This document shows positions 17,853 to 27,110 of a stretch of DNA of 53,222 nt, piece after piece. The notes under the pieces were generated by a model. The model was not told the DNA's origin. It worked only from the letters and a program-made list of their open reading frames with translations, and searched no databases. Both the position numbers and the translations under genes were made by a program. This DNA is from Desulfovibrio sp. UIB00. Lineage in GTDB: Bacteria > Desulfobacterota > Desulfovibrionia > Desulfovibrionales > Desulfovibrionaceae. The number at the start of each line of letters is the position of its first letter. The first letter of the stretch is position 1. The DNA is taken from contig NZ_JAETXJ010000014.1 in NCBI RefSeq assembly GCF_022508225.1, positions 1 to 53,222 on the forward strand. Direction: 5' to 3'.

Positions 17853-19523
17853 TCACCTCAATCCCACAAGAAGTCCACTTAAGGATCGTCCAGCAATAGT
17901 TCTCCCAGCACCAGCAATATGAATTCCCAGGATTTTATCCGAGGGCACGAATTCTGGGAACTTAAAAAGGTATTGACTGTTAACACCAGGGTTAACCAAG
18001 ATTGCCGTATAATCAACTCCATCTAAACTCAACTTCAGCACAACATTGGGCCCCAAATAAAACATATCTGTACCCTGCGCCTGAGTAAGTAAGATATACA
18101 TGATCTTTTTGTTCGACGGCAACATGGAAAAATTTAAGCATCCGCCAGAATCCACGGTAATACTCTCTTCATCAGAAAAGAAATCAAGATCACGTACGTA
18201 ACAAAAAAAGCCCTGTTTCTTCCCAAACCCGTAAGCGTTTGGTATGAAAGGGAACTGATCAAACATCAAACTAGAGCATTGCGACCACCGAAAGCTGGCT
18301 TGGAAACCAGCATTCCAAGAATTCCAGACAGGAACACATAAAGAAAGAGCACAAAGCATATACAAGCAGCCCAGAAGGATTTTACACCTCCGAACAGCAG
18401 TTGGCTGTAAAGCAATTACAACGCTGACTGTACTTAGCAATGAAATAGGTAAAACCATTCTCTGCCCCCAAGGGGCATCATATACATTCTGTGTAAAAAA
18501 ACGATCATATAAAAAATCAACTGTAATCATACCATAAAATCCAATTCCAACACACCCAATTAACAACAAAATAATTGTAAGAATTTTATATCGGCGTTTT
18601 ATTATGCACAAAAAAACATTATAAATAATACATAAAGCCACAAACAATCCAGTAGTAAAGCAAATATTTTTTGCAGCTTGCGGTGTTACAATATGTGCTA
18701 ATGGGCAAATAAATGAGTATCCTAAGATTTCAGCCACCTTAACCCCATAAAATTCCAAGAGTTGAGGCAGGCCAGATGCAAAGTCAACTACTTTTGCGAA
18801 GCGATCTAGGTTTTCGTGATGCGCTATCATAAAAAACAGTTGGAAGACATAAAGCAAAAAAATAAAAAAAAGAATGTAGATCCGCGCATAAGATCTTTTT
18901 TTGTATTTAACACATTGCGTAAATTCACGAAACATTAAATATACAAAAGCAATACTAAATAAAAAATATGAGGGTTTACCAAGGATCGCAAAAGGAATTA
19001 TCAAAAGAATGCAAACAGAATTGATCCAATCTATTTCAGTATGCTCCATTAATACTATAAGAATGTACATTAAAGGAAAAACAGTATAATAACTTTGATT
19101 AAACGACACAGAAAGATCATACACTGGCAACAGATAAAGATAAGAACATAAAGCAAGTCGAAGATAAAAACTGGGAATAATAATTTTAAAGCGGTCATGC
19201 AAAAAAAACACACAACAGAAGGCAGCAATTGTCCAGTTTAACAGTGTATTAAACAATGGAAATGCGTCAATAGCCTTAAAAATTTTTAGGGAAACAAAAG
19301 CTGAGAACTTTGACACAAAATTGCAGTAGTTTGTGTCGGGCAACAAAAAAAAATCAAGAAAACTTTTTTCAGCAGCATGTAGATATACCCAGGCTTCTTC
19401 CCAGACCACCAGATCTAAGTCCACAGGATTTGCAAGAACATACCTTAACATCACCAGCAAAAAAGCTACGCAAAATGAGCGCTGAAAAAGGCTCCAATTT
19501 GTACAGTATAGGCGGTCAGACAT
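17853..19523 (-). CDS. Polytopic membrane protein, GT-C-like, paralogue 2
   Basis: 556 aa, about eleven membrane segments and a C-terminal soluble domain. It shares WEEAWVYLHAAEKS, LPDTNYCNF, GKPSYFLFS and the C-terminal block VNPGVNSQYLFKFPEF with paralogue 3 and more loosely with paralogue 1. It begins one base after the stop of the previous gene, so the pair is surely co-transcribed. The role inferred from neighbours is transfer of a polyprenyl-phosphate-bound sugar on the outer face of the inner membrane; no activity can be read directly. Confidence 0.65.
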   Translation of the reverse strand: MSDRLYCTNWSLFQRSFCVAFLLVMLRYVLANPVDLDLVVWEEAWVYLHAAEKSFLDFFLLPDTNYCNFVSKFSAFVSLKIFKAIDAFPLFNTLLNWTIAAFCCVFFLHDRFKIIIPSFYLRLALCSYLYLLPVYDLSVSFNQSYYTVFPLMYILIVLMEHTEIDWINSVCILLIIPFAILGKPSYFLFSIAFVYLMFREFTQCVKYKKRSYARIYILFFIFLLYVFQLFFMIAHHENLDRFAKVVDFASGLPQLLEFYGVKVAEILGYSFICPLAHIVTPQAAKNICFTTGLFVALCIIYNVFLCIIKRRYKILTIILLLIGCVGIGFYGMITVDFLYDRFFTQNVYDAPWGQRMVLPISLLSTVSVVIALQPTAVRRCKILLGCLYMLCALSLCVPVWNSWNAGFQASFRWSQCSSLMFDQFPFIPNAYGFGKKQGFFCYVRDLDFFSDEESITVDSGGCLNFSMLPSNKKIMYILLTQAQGTDMFYLGPNVVLKLSLDGVDYTAILVNPGVNSQYLFKFPEFVPSDKILGIHIAGAGRTIAGRSLSGLLVGLR

Positions 19524-19524
19524 A

Positions 19525-21180
19525 TTATAACCCTATAAAATATCCAGAAACAGATCGCCCGGTCAAGGCTAAAGGACGAGTGATGTGAATTTGCTTGAAT
19601 GCATCTGAGGGCACAAATTCATCGAACTTAAAAAGATATTCTGCATTAAGGCCAGGATTAATAAGCCGAGCCTTGTACTCTACTCCATCAACATTGACAA
19701 TCAATGCATCGGAAGATGTCAGCGAAAAAGCATTAGAATCTGGAATTTGTTTTAACATAACATAGAGAATCTTTTTTTCCGGTAGAGCATCCAGTACTGC
19801 CAGCGAATTATTTCCAACACTTTTGAAAGCCACGTCCTTAGAAACGAACTGTAACCCTCTCATATAATAAAATTCAATGCCATATGCATGTGGGATGAAG
19901 GGATAGCGTTCTTCCAGCAATGGACGAGTTTGCTTCCATGTAAAACTAGGCATGTACCCAGTACTCCAACAACTCCAAGATGAAATTCCGTAACTCAATG
20001 CACACAACAACCACAACACAGCAATAATAATTTTTTCACTGCACTCATGCAATCTTTGCACACTAAAAATACATGAAAAAAGTGCAAGGAGTATGACGGG
20101 AAAAATTATGCGCTGGCTCCACTGAAATGCAAAAATATCTTGAACAAAAAAACGTTCATAAAGGAAGTTAACTGAAATTGCTCCATACAAAGTAATTAAA
20201 CAAGAAGTAATAAGTAGCATGAGTACTGTCAGAAGAACCCATAGCCTATTTTTAATCAGAATAATGCAATTCAAAACTATTGTTCCAGCAACGATCAGCC
20301 CAGCAAAAAAGCAGCTCATATTCGCAATATTTCGCGGAAGGACATGCGCTAGCGGGCAGATCAATCCATATCCCAAAAAAATAACAACTTTCCCCGCTAA
20401 AAAAAACAATAAGCCAATTATATTACTCTTATCAAAATGATGTGCGAACTCCCTCATATAAGAAGAATGATTTGTTGTGAACCATACCTGGAAGACATAC
20501 AAAGCAAGAATATACGTTAAAATCCAGAGATGTACCTTTAACGGGCGGTGGCAGCAGACGCACCGATATAAATGCAGGAAAAAAAGTCCCAAGAAAGCAA
20601 AGCCAAAAACAAAAAAAACAGGCTTGCTAAACACTGCGAACGGTGCACTCAGACAGATAAAAACAATCTCACCGGAAGTCAGCCTTCTTATATCTGACAG
20701 CACAAGAAGATAAAAAAGAAGCACAAATACAAGATAATACCCCTGGCTAAAAACCATATAAAAATCTAGCACAGGCAGAAGATAAACATAAAAACATAGA
20801 GCAAGGCGTATTTTCCATGATCGTATGAGGATTTCAAATTGTTTTGTTAAAAAAAGAGAACTGCATAACGCAGCAAAAAACCAATTCAAAATATTTTGTA
20901 CTTGGGCATAATTGTCAAAAGCCTTTAAAACTTTTAAAGTCAAGACAGCACAAAATTTATTTATAAGATTGATGTAGTTGCTATCTGGCATCATAAAAAA
21001 TTCAACACAGCTTTTTTCTGCCGCATGCAAATATATTGACACTTCTTCATTGCGTAAGACAGAAATATCAACAAGATTGACAATAAAAAAACGTAGCAAT
21101 GTCAACATCACACTTAAAGCAATGAGTAAAAATGCTGAATTATATCGATTTTTTTTAAAATATTGATTAAATATTTGCAT
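19525..21180 (-). CDS. Polytopic membrane protein, GT-C-like, paralogue 3
   Basis: 551 aa from the ATG at 21,180, first gene of the tandem trio. Shared blocks are RNEEVSIYLHAAEKS, MPDSNYINL, SKPVFFVFG and INPGLNAEYLFKFDEF, ending GRSVSGYFIGL. The acidic pair in the first periplasmic loop is conserved in all three copies (EE), a position that is catalytic in many GT-C enzymes. A TTG eight codons earlier is an unlikely alternative. A strong terminator upstream (21,361-21,398) means this gene probably has its own promoter in 21,181-21,360. Confidence 0.65.
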   Translation of the reverse strand: MQIFNQYFKKNRYNSAFLLIALSVMLTLLRFFIVNLVDISVLRNEEVSIYLHAAEKSCVEFFMMPDSNYINLINKFCAVLTLKVLKAFDNYAQVQNILNWFFAALCSSLFLTKQFEILIRSWKIRLALCFYVYLLPVLDFYMVFSQGYYLVFVLLFYLLVLSDIRRLTSGEIVFICLSAPFAVFSKPVFFVFGFAFLGLFFLHLYRCVCCHRPLKVHLWILTYILALYVFQVWFTTNHSSYMREFAHHFDKSNIIGLLFFLAGKVVIFLGYGLICPLAHVLPRNIANMSCFFAGLIVAGTIVLNCIILIKNRLWVLLTVLMLLITSCLITLYGAISVNFLYERFFVQDIFAFQWSQRIIFPVILLALFSCIFSVQRLHECSEKIIIAVLWLLCALSYGISSWSCWSTGYMPSFTWKQTRPLLEERYPFIPHAYGIEFYYMRGLQFVSKDVAFKSVGNNSLAVLDALPEKKILYVMLKQIPDSNAFSLTSSDALIVNVDGVEYKARLINPGLNAEYLFKFDEFVPSDAFKQIHITRPLALTGRSVSGYFIGL

Positions 21181-21360
21181 TATATCACTCACTTTACATA
21201 ACAAATGTGCATTACTTCAATATCATTACTCAAGCTTGAAAAAAATAACCACTCCAAGCTATCTACTCGAATGCTAGAAAGCGGAGAGCAGATGATGCTC
21301 TGCGAGATTAAATCCAGCCCCACGAGATGCAACAGACATTCTTAAGCCCAGAAAATCTGT

Positions 21361-21398
21361 TCAAAAAAGACCTGGGCGCAATATATTGCGCCCAGGTC
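21361..21398 (-). terminator. Strong rho-independent terminator
   Basis: Arms GACCTGGGCGCAA and TTGCGCCCAGGTC (13 bp, perfect) flank a TATA loop, and on the minus strand the stem runs into TTTTTT. It lies just beyond the stop of the dehydratase gene at 21,404 and divides the polysaccharide locus into two transcription blocks. Confidence 0.88.
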
Positions 21399-21403
21399 CA
21401 AAC

Positions 21404-22420
21404 CTACCTGACAAGAGTTGCCCCTAAGACACGTGTCCGTTCACGCCAATAGTCAAGCAAATCCATCATGGTTTTTTCAAAAGGTATTTCTGGCTTCCAA
21501 CCGGTATGATTAGTAAACTTTGATGTATCTGGAACCTGAAGATCGGCATCAATTGGGCGTAAGCGGTCACTATCCGTTTCAACTGCAATATCTTTTACAG
21601 TCGAAAAGTTCAGAAGAGTTTGCAACATATCCTTTACAGAACATACATGCGTACCACCAATATTGTAGTAAGCGCCACAAATTGGCTTTACTGTTACTAG
21701 CATATAGTAGGCGCGAACCGCATCCCTAACGTCAGCCCAAGTCCGCAGGGAATTCAGGTTACCAGTTTTGACTACTGGAGGAATCAAACCAGCCTCAATG
21801 AGGGCAATCTGCTTGGCAAATGTAGATTCAGCAAAAACGTCCCCCCGACGGGGGCCAGTATGCGTGAACATGCGGGTGGTCATAACCGTCATGCCATACG
21901 CTTCTGCGTAATAACGACCAACTAGATCTGTCCCAACCTTGGATATGGCGTAGGGGGAAGCCGGATGAAAAGTGCATTCTTCATTGATCGGCAACTTTTC
22001 TTTGGGAACTCGACCAAACACTTCTGAAGAGGCACACACGTGTATAATCGGAGAACAATCAGGAGTATGCCGAATCGCCTCCAAAAGGCTTGTTGTACCC
22101 AAAATATTAGTATGCAGAGTTTCAAGCGGAGCGTCAAAGCTAGTGCGAGGGAAACTTTGCGCAGCCAGATGAAAGACATAATCTGGTTGGGCATCAGCAA
22201 TGGCTTTCTGTAGCGACATGGGATCATTTAAGTCACCGTAAAGCAAAAAAACCCTATCTTTGCGGTTAACCCGGCCCAAGTGCTCATGAATGTTGTCGAG
22301 AGGACTGCGCCATCTCAAAAGGCCAAAAACATCCCAGTCTGTATGTTCAATAATAAAATCAAGAAGGTGAGATCCCACCATCCCGGTTATCCCTGTAATG
22401 AACGCACGCTTTCTAGCCAT
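21404..22420 (-). CDS. GDP-mannose 4,6-dehydratase-like SDR
   Basis: 338-aa extended short-chain dehydrogenase. NAD(P) motif GITGMVG at the N-terminus, the GMD-type loop LLRWRSPLDNI, SSEVFG and the catalytic YAISK, then RTWADVRD and RPIDADLQVPD. The family removes water from GDP-mannose to give the 4-keto-6-deoxy sugar; because GDP-heptose is made in this locus, GDP-heptose 4,6-dehydration is a reasonable alternative. ATG at 22,420 has GGAG six bases upstream and overlaps the preceding gene by eight bases; an upstream in-frame ATG at 22,453 would overlap it by 41 bases and is less likely. Confidence 0.85.
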   Translation of the reverse strand: MARKRAFITGITGMVGSHLLDFIIEHTDWDVFGLLRWRSPLDNIHEHLGRVNRKDRVFLLYGDLNDPMSLQKAIADAQPDYVFHLAAQSFPRTSFDAPLETLHTNILGTTSLLEAIRHTPDCSPIIHVCASSEVFGRVPKEKLPINEECTFHPASPYAISKVGTDLVGRYYAEAYGMTVMTTRMFTHTGPRRGDVFAESTFAKQIALIEAGLIPPVVKTGNLNSLRTWADVRDAVRAYYMLVTVKPICGAYYNIGGTHVCSVKDMLQTLLNFSTVKDIAVETDSDRLRPIDADLQVPDTSKFTNHTGWKPEIPFEKTMMDLLDYWRERTRVLGATLVR

Positions 22421-23270
22421 GCAAAACTCCTTTGTACTTTCCGTAGCCCTCATCCAGTGAAACTGGAGAACGCCGCAATATTGAGGTCAAAAGTGATACA
22501 TCAAGCGCAATTTTTCGTGGTCTTGATGAAAAAAAATTTTCGGGTGCAGCCACTTCTCTGTACTGTAATGAGGCATCAACAGCACGGACATATGCTGCGG
22601 CCATTTGCCCACGCGAAATACATTCTGCACCACCGACATTGACGGCTTTAGGTAAAACATCACCACAAAGTGCCATCTCGGTCAAAGAGCATACAGTGGC
22701 TACGACATCATCAATCCATACCATATTGCGCTCGTATCCTTCGAAAACTTCTGCAGTTTTCCCACCGCTTGCGCAATCGGAGAAATAACGGGTCACACCG
22801 TCACAAAGAGAGGTCACATAAGACAGCCGCAAAGCACAAAAACCAGATGCAGAAGAAAATTTTTTTTCAATAGCTGCTTTCATTTTACCATATTCTTCTG
22901 TTGCCAGTAGCTGCGAATTCTCGGTTAAAGTGCAGTGCTGCTCGCCATATACAGTATCTGACGAAAAAAAAATGACGGATGTTTTTTTTTCTAAAGCTTT
23001 TTCAATCAGGCGGCCTGTATTTTCAACATTCACCAGCCATGCACCACCAGGATCTTGCCGACATTGATCGGGCTTTGACCAAGCCGCTGGAAAAATAAAA
23101 ACATCACCAGGTCGAAACCAATTCCCGTCGGTGTCCAACAGATTTTGCAAATCGCAAATCAGATCCCCCCCAGCTGGGCTGCCTGAAATTCTCTTGGCAC
23201 CAAGACCTGAAAGAACAGGCCACAATGCTTGACCGATCCCTCCCCCCATCCCGTTAACATATATCGCCAT
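22413..23270 (-). CDS. RmlD-like SDR sugar reductase
   Basis: 285-aa short-chain dehydrogenase resembling dTDP-4-dehydrorhamnose reductase. The N-terminal nucleotide site reads GMGGGIGQAL; FPAAWSKPDQC takes the place of the usual NAAAYT; SSDTVYGE and the catalytic EEYGKMK follow. It probably reduces the 4-keto sugar made by the dehydratase encoded immediately downstream; the eight-base overlap supports coupled translation. The exact stereochemistry and nucleotide (GDP or dTDP) cannot be decided. ATG at 23,270 is preferred over a TTG four codons earlier. Confidence 0.75.
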   Translation of the reverse strand: MAIYVNGMGGGIGQALWPVLSGLGAKRISGSPAGGDLICDLQNLLDTDGNWFRPGDVFIFPAAWSKPDQCRQDPGGAWLVNVENTGRLIEKALEKKTSVIFFSSDTVYGEQHCTLTENSQLLATEEYGKMKAAIEKKFSSASGFCALRLSYVTSLCDGVTRYFSDCASGGKTAEVFEGYERNMVWIDDVVATVCSLTEMALCGDVLPKAVNVGGAECISRGQMAAAYVRAVDASLQYREVAAPENFFSSRPRKIALDVSLLTSILRRSPVSLDEGYGKYKGVLHG

Positions 23271-23449
23271 AGTTCTGTCCAAGAGTAAATTGCTCAGGAT
23301 ATTTTCCCAAAGCTGCCGTTAAAAATTTGAGTCATCAGGTTCAATTTCTTCAGGCTCACAACATCCCGTGATAGATATTGACAAACAAATTCACAAGGCA
23401 TCATTTGGGATAAACTCAGCCATCAATCGCACCAACAATTGTTATCGGG

Positions 23450-24526
23450 CTATTTTTTTTTGAGCGCCCGCCATGCAGCAGTAAGCAATTTCCCAACAAA
23501 AGGAATTTGCTTGATATAATTTTTAAGCGTTTGAATACTACCAGTGGACTTATTGGTATCGGCATCACAGCTTACTTCAGTTTCATGCTGCTGATCGATA
23601 AGTTCAAATGGCGGGAATCCCATTTTTTTGCATAGGTAGTCAGAAGTATGCTTGAAATCCCAGTGTGTAGCCGAGCATTGCAACTGATTCAACAAGCTAT
23701 AGGATCGTTCAAATTCACCTTTTTGATAAAGAAAAAAAGCGCGCGTTGTTTCAAGATGATTGCGTTGTTGATTATTAAAATATGAATAATATTTTTTAAT
23801 ATAACTCTCAAGTTGATCTACTGAGTATTCATTGTATACATCTATGCCAAGAATATCATCTGGAATTGCCTTTTTTAAAATAAAAGAAATGGTACTATAC
23901 CATGTTGAACCAATAGGTTCAAAATACTCCGAAAGATACCCCATGGTGGTATGAATGTAAGGATGCCAAGCATGGACATAGTCTTGTTGGATCACGATCG
24001 ATTTGCCTGGTATAAGGCGAGAAAAAAGCTTTTGCATGACAAAATTAATGTTCTGCAGCTTACAGACATCAAGAAACATTATTTCTATCTTCTCTGGATA
24101 CGGCTTCTCACAAATATCTCCAGGAAAAAACTGGATTCGTTCTTTGCAAGGCATTGAGTCAAGATTTTTTTGAATTATGTCTACAAAGGAATCACCCTTA
24201 TGGCGCGTTTCTCCAAAAGAATTTTGAATAAATTGTGTTACATAGTCTTCATCTGCGATACCTAGTTCATATGCGTGTATAATTGGAGACACTGATGGCA
24301 AGGTTGCACGTGCAGCTAGCCCCCGCGCAAAGCTTTCTGTACACCCGCCAAGACAAATACCAGCATCAAAAATTGCTCCTTCCCCGCTATAATATTCCTT
24401 CGCAAGCAAATACAGTAGCATCTGCTCTTGTGGGGTGAGCATGGTTGGAGTTGCGACAACTGCTTTTTCATTTGAATTTGCCCGATTGACGATATCAAGC
24501 GCACTAGTCAAGTTTTGTTTAAACAT
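23450..24526 (-). CDS. Methyltransferase-like protein, possibly glycan-linked
   Basis: 358 aa from the chosen start. Residues about 50-220 resemble class I SAM methyltransferases of the Methyltransf_24 kind: IFDAGICLGGCTESF as a divergent motif I, IHAYEL after it, and KIEIMFLDVCK as the acidic strand-4 region. The C-terminal 130 residues are helical and unassigned. The Asp and Gly pattern is weak, so binding of SAM is uncertain. The start at ATG 24,526 is decided by AAGGAGG seven bases upstream; a longer reading frame extends 25 codons upstream but overlaps the preceding gene by 83 bases. Overlap with that gene is eight bases with the chosen start. Confidence 0.55.
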   Translation of the reverse strand: MFKQNLTSALDIVNRANSNEKAVVATPTMLTPQEQMLLYLLAKEYYSGEGAIFDAGICLGGCTESFARGLAARATLPSVSPIIHAYELGIADEDYVTQFIQNSFGETRHKGDSFVDIIQKNLDSMPCKERIQFFPGDICEKPYPEKIEIMFLDVCKLQNINFVMQKLFSRLIPGKSIVIQQDYVHAWHPYIHTTMGYLSEYFEPIGSTWYSTISFILKKAIPDDILGIDVYNEYSVDQLESYIKKYYSYFNNQQRNHLETTRAFFLYQKGEFERSYSLLNQLQCSATHWDFKHTSDYLCKKMGFPPFELIDQQHETEVSCDADTNKSTGSIQTLKNYIKQIPFVGKLLTAAWRALKKK

Positions 24527-26972
24527 GCTCCGCCTCCTTATTGTTCCAAAATCCAGCTTCACACAAAACCTGCCTAAATTGTTCTGTGCCTGCTTTCTCA
24601 CTAAAATGCTTCTTTACAAGATTAAGCCCAGCCTGAGAGAGTTTATTCCAAAGAGCCTCATCAGAATACAGCTGCAATACTGCCTCGGCAAAAGCTTCAG
24701 GGGCGTCCGCCACTAGAGCCTCCACTCCATTTTGGATAGCCATACCCTCAACAGCAATTGATGTGCAAACATTTGGGATGCCGGCCCCCATCGTTGTGCC
24801 GATCTTTCCCTTAATGCCAGCGCCATAACGCAAAGGAGCCACTGCAAGACGAACAGAGCTCAACAATGGATCAAGGTCTTCAACAAACCCCTCGATAATT
24901 ATTCCGTCCCTTCCGTCTAATTCTTGAATTTCGGGCGGGGCATAATTACCAACTACATGAAAAACCATTTGCGGTGCGCTTTTTCTGATCAAAGGCCAAA
25001 CTTTTTTAGCAAACCAAAGAACAGCATCAATATTGGGACGATGGCCAAATACACCTATAAAAATAAGACCATCTCTACTTTCAAAAGGCTGAGGCCTATC
25101 TACGCACTTGGAGTAAAGACATGTGAAGGTAGAAACCGACGTTGAATTACCAAGTTCTTTCTGAATAAACTCTTTTTCCTTATCGCTGATAACAACAAGA
25201 TGATCAACTTTTCGGATCAAGCTTAACTCATTTTTCTTTGTTTCAGCGGCACTTTTCATCATTTTTGCATTTTTGGTCAATTCGGCTTCACGCTGTTCTC
25301 GCACAAAACATATATCTGCAGCATGAAAAATTACCTTCGCCTTAGGGGACACAGACCTGATTATTGGAACAAGATCACTTGCAAGACCTAATGGTTGCAA
25401 ATAAAATTTGGAGAAGCGGTGCCCAAATTTACGCACATAATCGGCACTACTGCCGTGTTGTTCAGGTGCATAATCTAAAATGACGCCCAAACGCCGCAGG
25501 TCAGTAGCATAACGCTCTGGCCAGGGTGCTCCCCAAGGCAAAAAAGTCACGGTATAACCAAATGAAACAAGATCTTTCAGCAGATGAAAAGTAGTCAGAT
25601 CCGCTGCAATCATGTCATGATGCGGTACTCTTGTATCAGTCACAAGAATTGCCCGTGGAGAAATTGGAATAACTCCCAAACAATCTTTGGCAAAAACAAA
25701 AATTTTCGACATGCCAAATTTTCTAATATCACGGAATAACGCCCGGAGTGAACGCGCGTTACGCCGCAAATAAACAGCTAGAAGAAAAGGCTTTTCTGTT
25801 AACACCTTGACAAAGAAATTCTGCTTTAACAACCACTGATAGCTATCCTCTGGACAAGCCCAAACAGCACCTAAAAATGACTTTCCACAGGCCTTCAGCC
25901 GACTACGCAAGAACCCCTTTGAAAACAAACCTTTTAGTTGCACTATAAAGGCTAGCGGGAAAAGCATAAGCAAACAAGCAATCTTTACAAGTTTCGACAT
26001 AGGCTGAACATCTTGTGATGACAAGGCAACAGCTCGATTTCCGCGTGGATCAGTACGTGTAAGATGTGCCTTGCGCAACCCACACGGTAACGCAGAATAT
26101 TCATGCAAACCAGCATCAAGAATCTGTCTGGCGTAGTCATCAACAAGTAATGACAACTCACCTATTTTATCTGCATGATACCTGTCCAAGTTTTTTGAAA
26201 ACAACGGCTCTGGCTCAAGAGCAGGACAACTGAAATGCAGGAATCGTAACGGGACGTCTGCCGCAAACCACTGCGTCCCACGGCGGGTAACAGGACGTTG
26301 GTCAATGTTCCAATATGCGACATTGTACCCGCTATGTCGCAAGATTTTATAGTTATCAGCAAAACATGGAAGCAAATCCATCCACTTCTGGTCACCAAAC
26401 AATCCCGCAGTGAAATCTTCATAGCAAAAATGAACCAACCAATGTGCCCACCAATCTAGTATTGCGCGACTAGAAGCTGTGTTGGCAAAAAAAGCGAACC
26501 CCATATTATAAACGCCGCACTTGAGCATCGTCAGGTCAGACGTTCGTCCATGGGGACTTGGCGTGTTCAAATGTGGAGTGAGGACAACCTCCGCACCAGC
26601 ATCTACTATTTTTTCAAGCTCATCCATCGGCGAAACGACATAAATGTCGCTGTCCATATAAATAACACCATCAACGTTGCCATTGGTACGTCGAAAAATT
26701 TCTTTGATGGCAAACGGCTTTAAGGCTACACACATTTCAGTATTAGTATAGCGCTCCAGCATATTATCAAATTCAGCAATACCTAAATCTTTCGCCGGAA
26801 TTACCTCAACTCCACTCCCACAAAAGCAATCGCCTTCAAGAATATCCAGCAAAATCACAAAGAGTGGCATGCTAGGATACTGTTTCTTTATGGAGGCAAG
26901 CAAAACGCGGGCAAAAGGAATGTATGAGCGAGTTACAACTGTCACAGCAGAAATTTTCTTAGTAAAAGCCAT
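24519..26972 (-). CDS. Two-domain glycosyltransferase (GT8-like plus GT4)
   Basis: 817 aa. Residues 1-320 look like a GT-A nucleotide-sugar transferase: TVVTRSYIPFARVLLASI at the start, then YMDSDIYV with the DxD metal motif, and a late HFSC. Residues about 430-817 are a GT4 GT-B domain with GVFGHRPNIDAV, FVEDLDPLL, RYGAGIKGKI and GAGIPNV. The second half is clearly paralogous to the protein at 731-2236. The combination suggests sequential addition of two sugars by one polypeptide. A hydrophobic stretch near residues 330-350 may tether it to the membrane. Start ATG with GGAC eight bases upstream. Confidence 0.82.
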   Translation of the reverse strand: MAFTKKISAVTVVTRSYIPFARVLLASIKKQYPSMPLFVILLDILEGDCFCGSGVEVIPAKDLGIAEFDNMLERYTNTEMCVALKPFAIKEIFRRTNGNVDGVIYMDSDIYVVSPMDELEKIVDAGAEVVLTPHLNTPSPHGRTSDLTMLKCGVYNMGFAFFANTASSRAILDWWAHWLVHFCYEDFTAGLFGDQKWMDLLPCFADNYKILRHSGYNVAYWNIDQRPVTRRGTQWFAADVPLRFLHFSCPALEPEPLFSKNLDRYHADKIGELSLLVDDYARQILDAGLHEYSALPCGLRKAHLTRTDPRGNRAVALSSQDVQPMSKLVKIACLLMLFPLAFIVQLKGLFSKGFLRSRLKACGKSFLGAVWACPEDSYQWLLKQNFFVKVLTEKPFLLAVYLRRNARSLRALFRDIRKFGMSKIFVFAKDCLGVIPISPRAILVTDTRVPHHDMIAADLTTFHLLKDLVSFGYTVTFLPWGAPWPERYATDLRRLGVILDYAPEQHGSSADYVRKFGHRFSKFYLQPLGLASDLVPIIRSVSPKAKVIFHAADICFVREQREAELTKNAKMMKSAAETKKNELSLIRKVDHLVVISDKEKEFIQKELGNSTSVSTFTCLYSKCVDRPQPFESRDGLIFIGVFGHRPNIDAVLWFAKKVWPLIRKSAPQMVFHVVGNYAPPEIQELDGRDGIIIEGFVEDLDPLLSSVRLAVAPLRYGAGIKGKIGTTMGAGIPNVCTSIAVEGMAIQNGVEALVADAPEAFAEAVLQLYSDEALWNKLSQAGLNLVKKHFSEKAGTEQFRQVLCEAGFWNNKEAEHV

Positions 26973-27110
26973 TCTGCACTGTCCTTATTTCAATTTTAGC
27001 GAAACAGACTCAACTATATAAAACTTTATTCCACTCTATATTATAGCTAACTAACATCACCTGATGTTGCTCCCCCCATCAAATATTTTGCAAAAAATTA
27101 TAACACAAAG

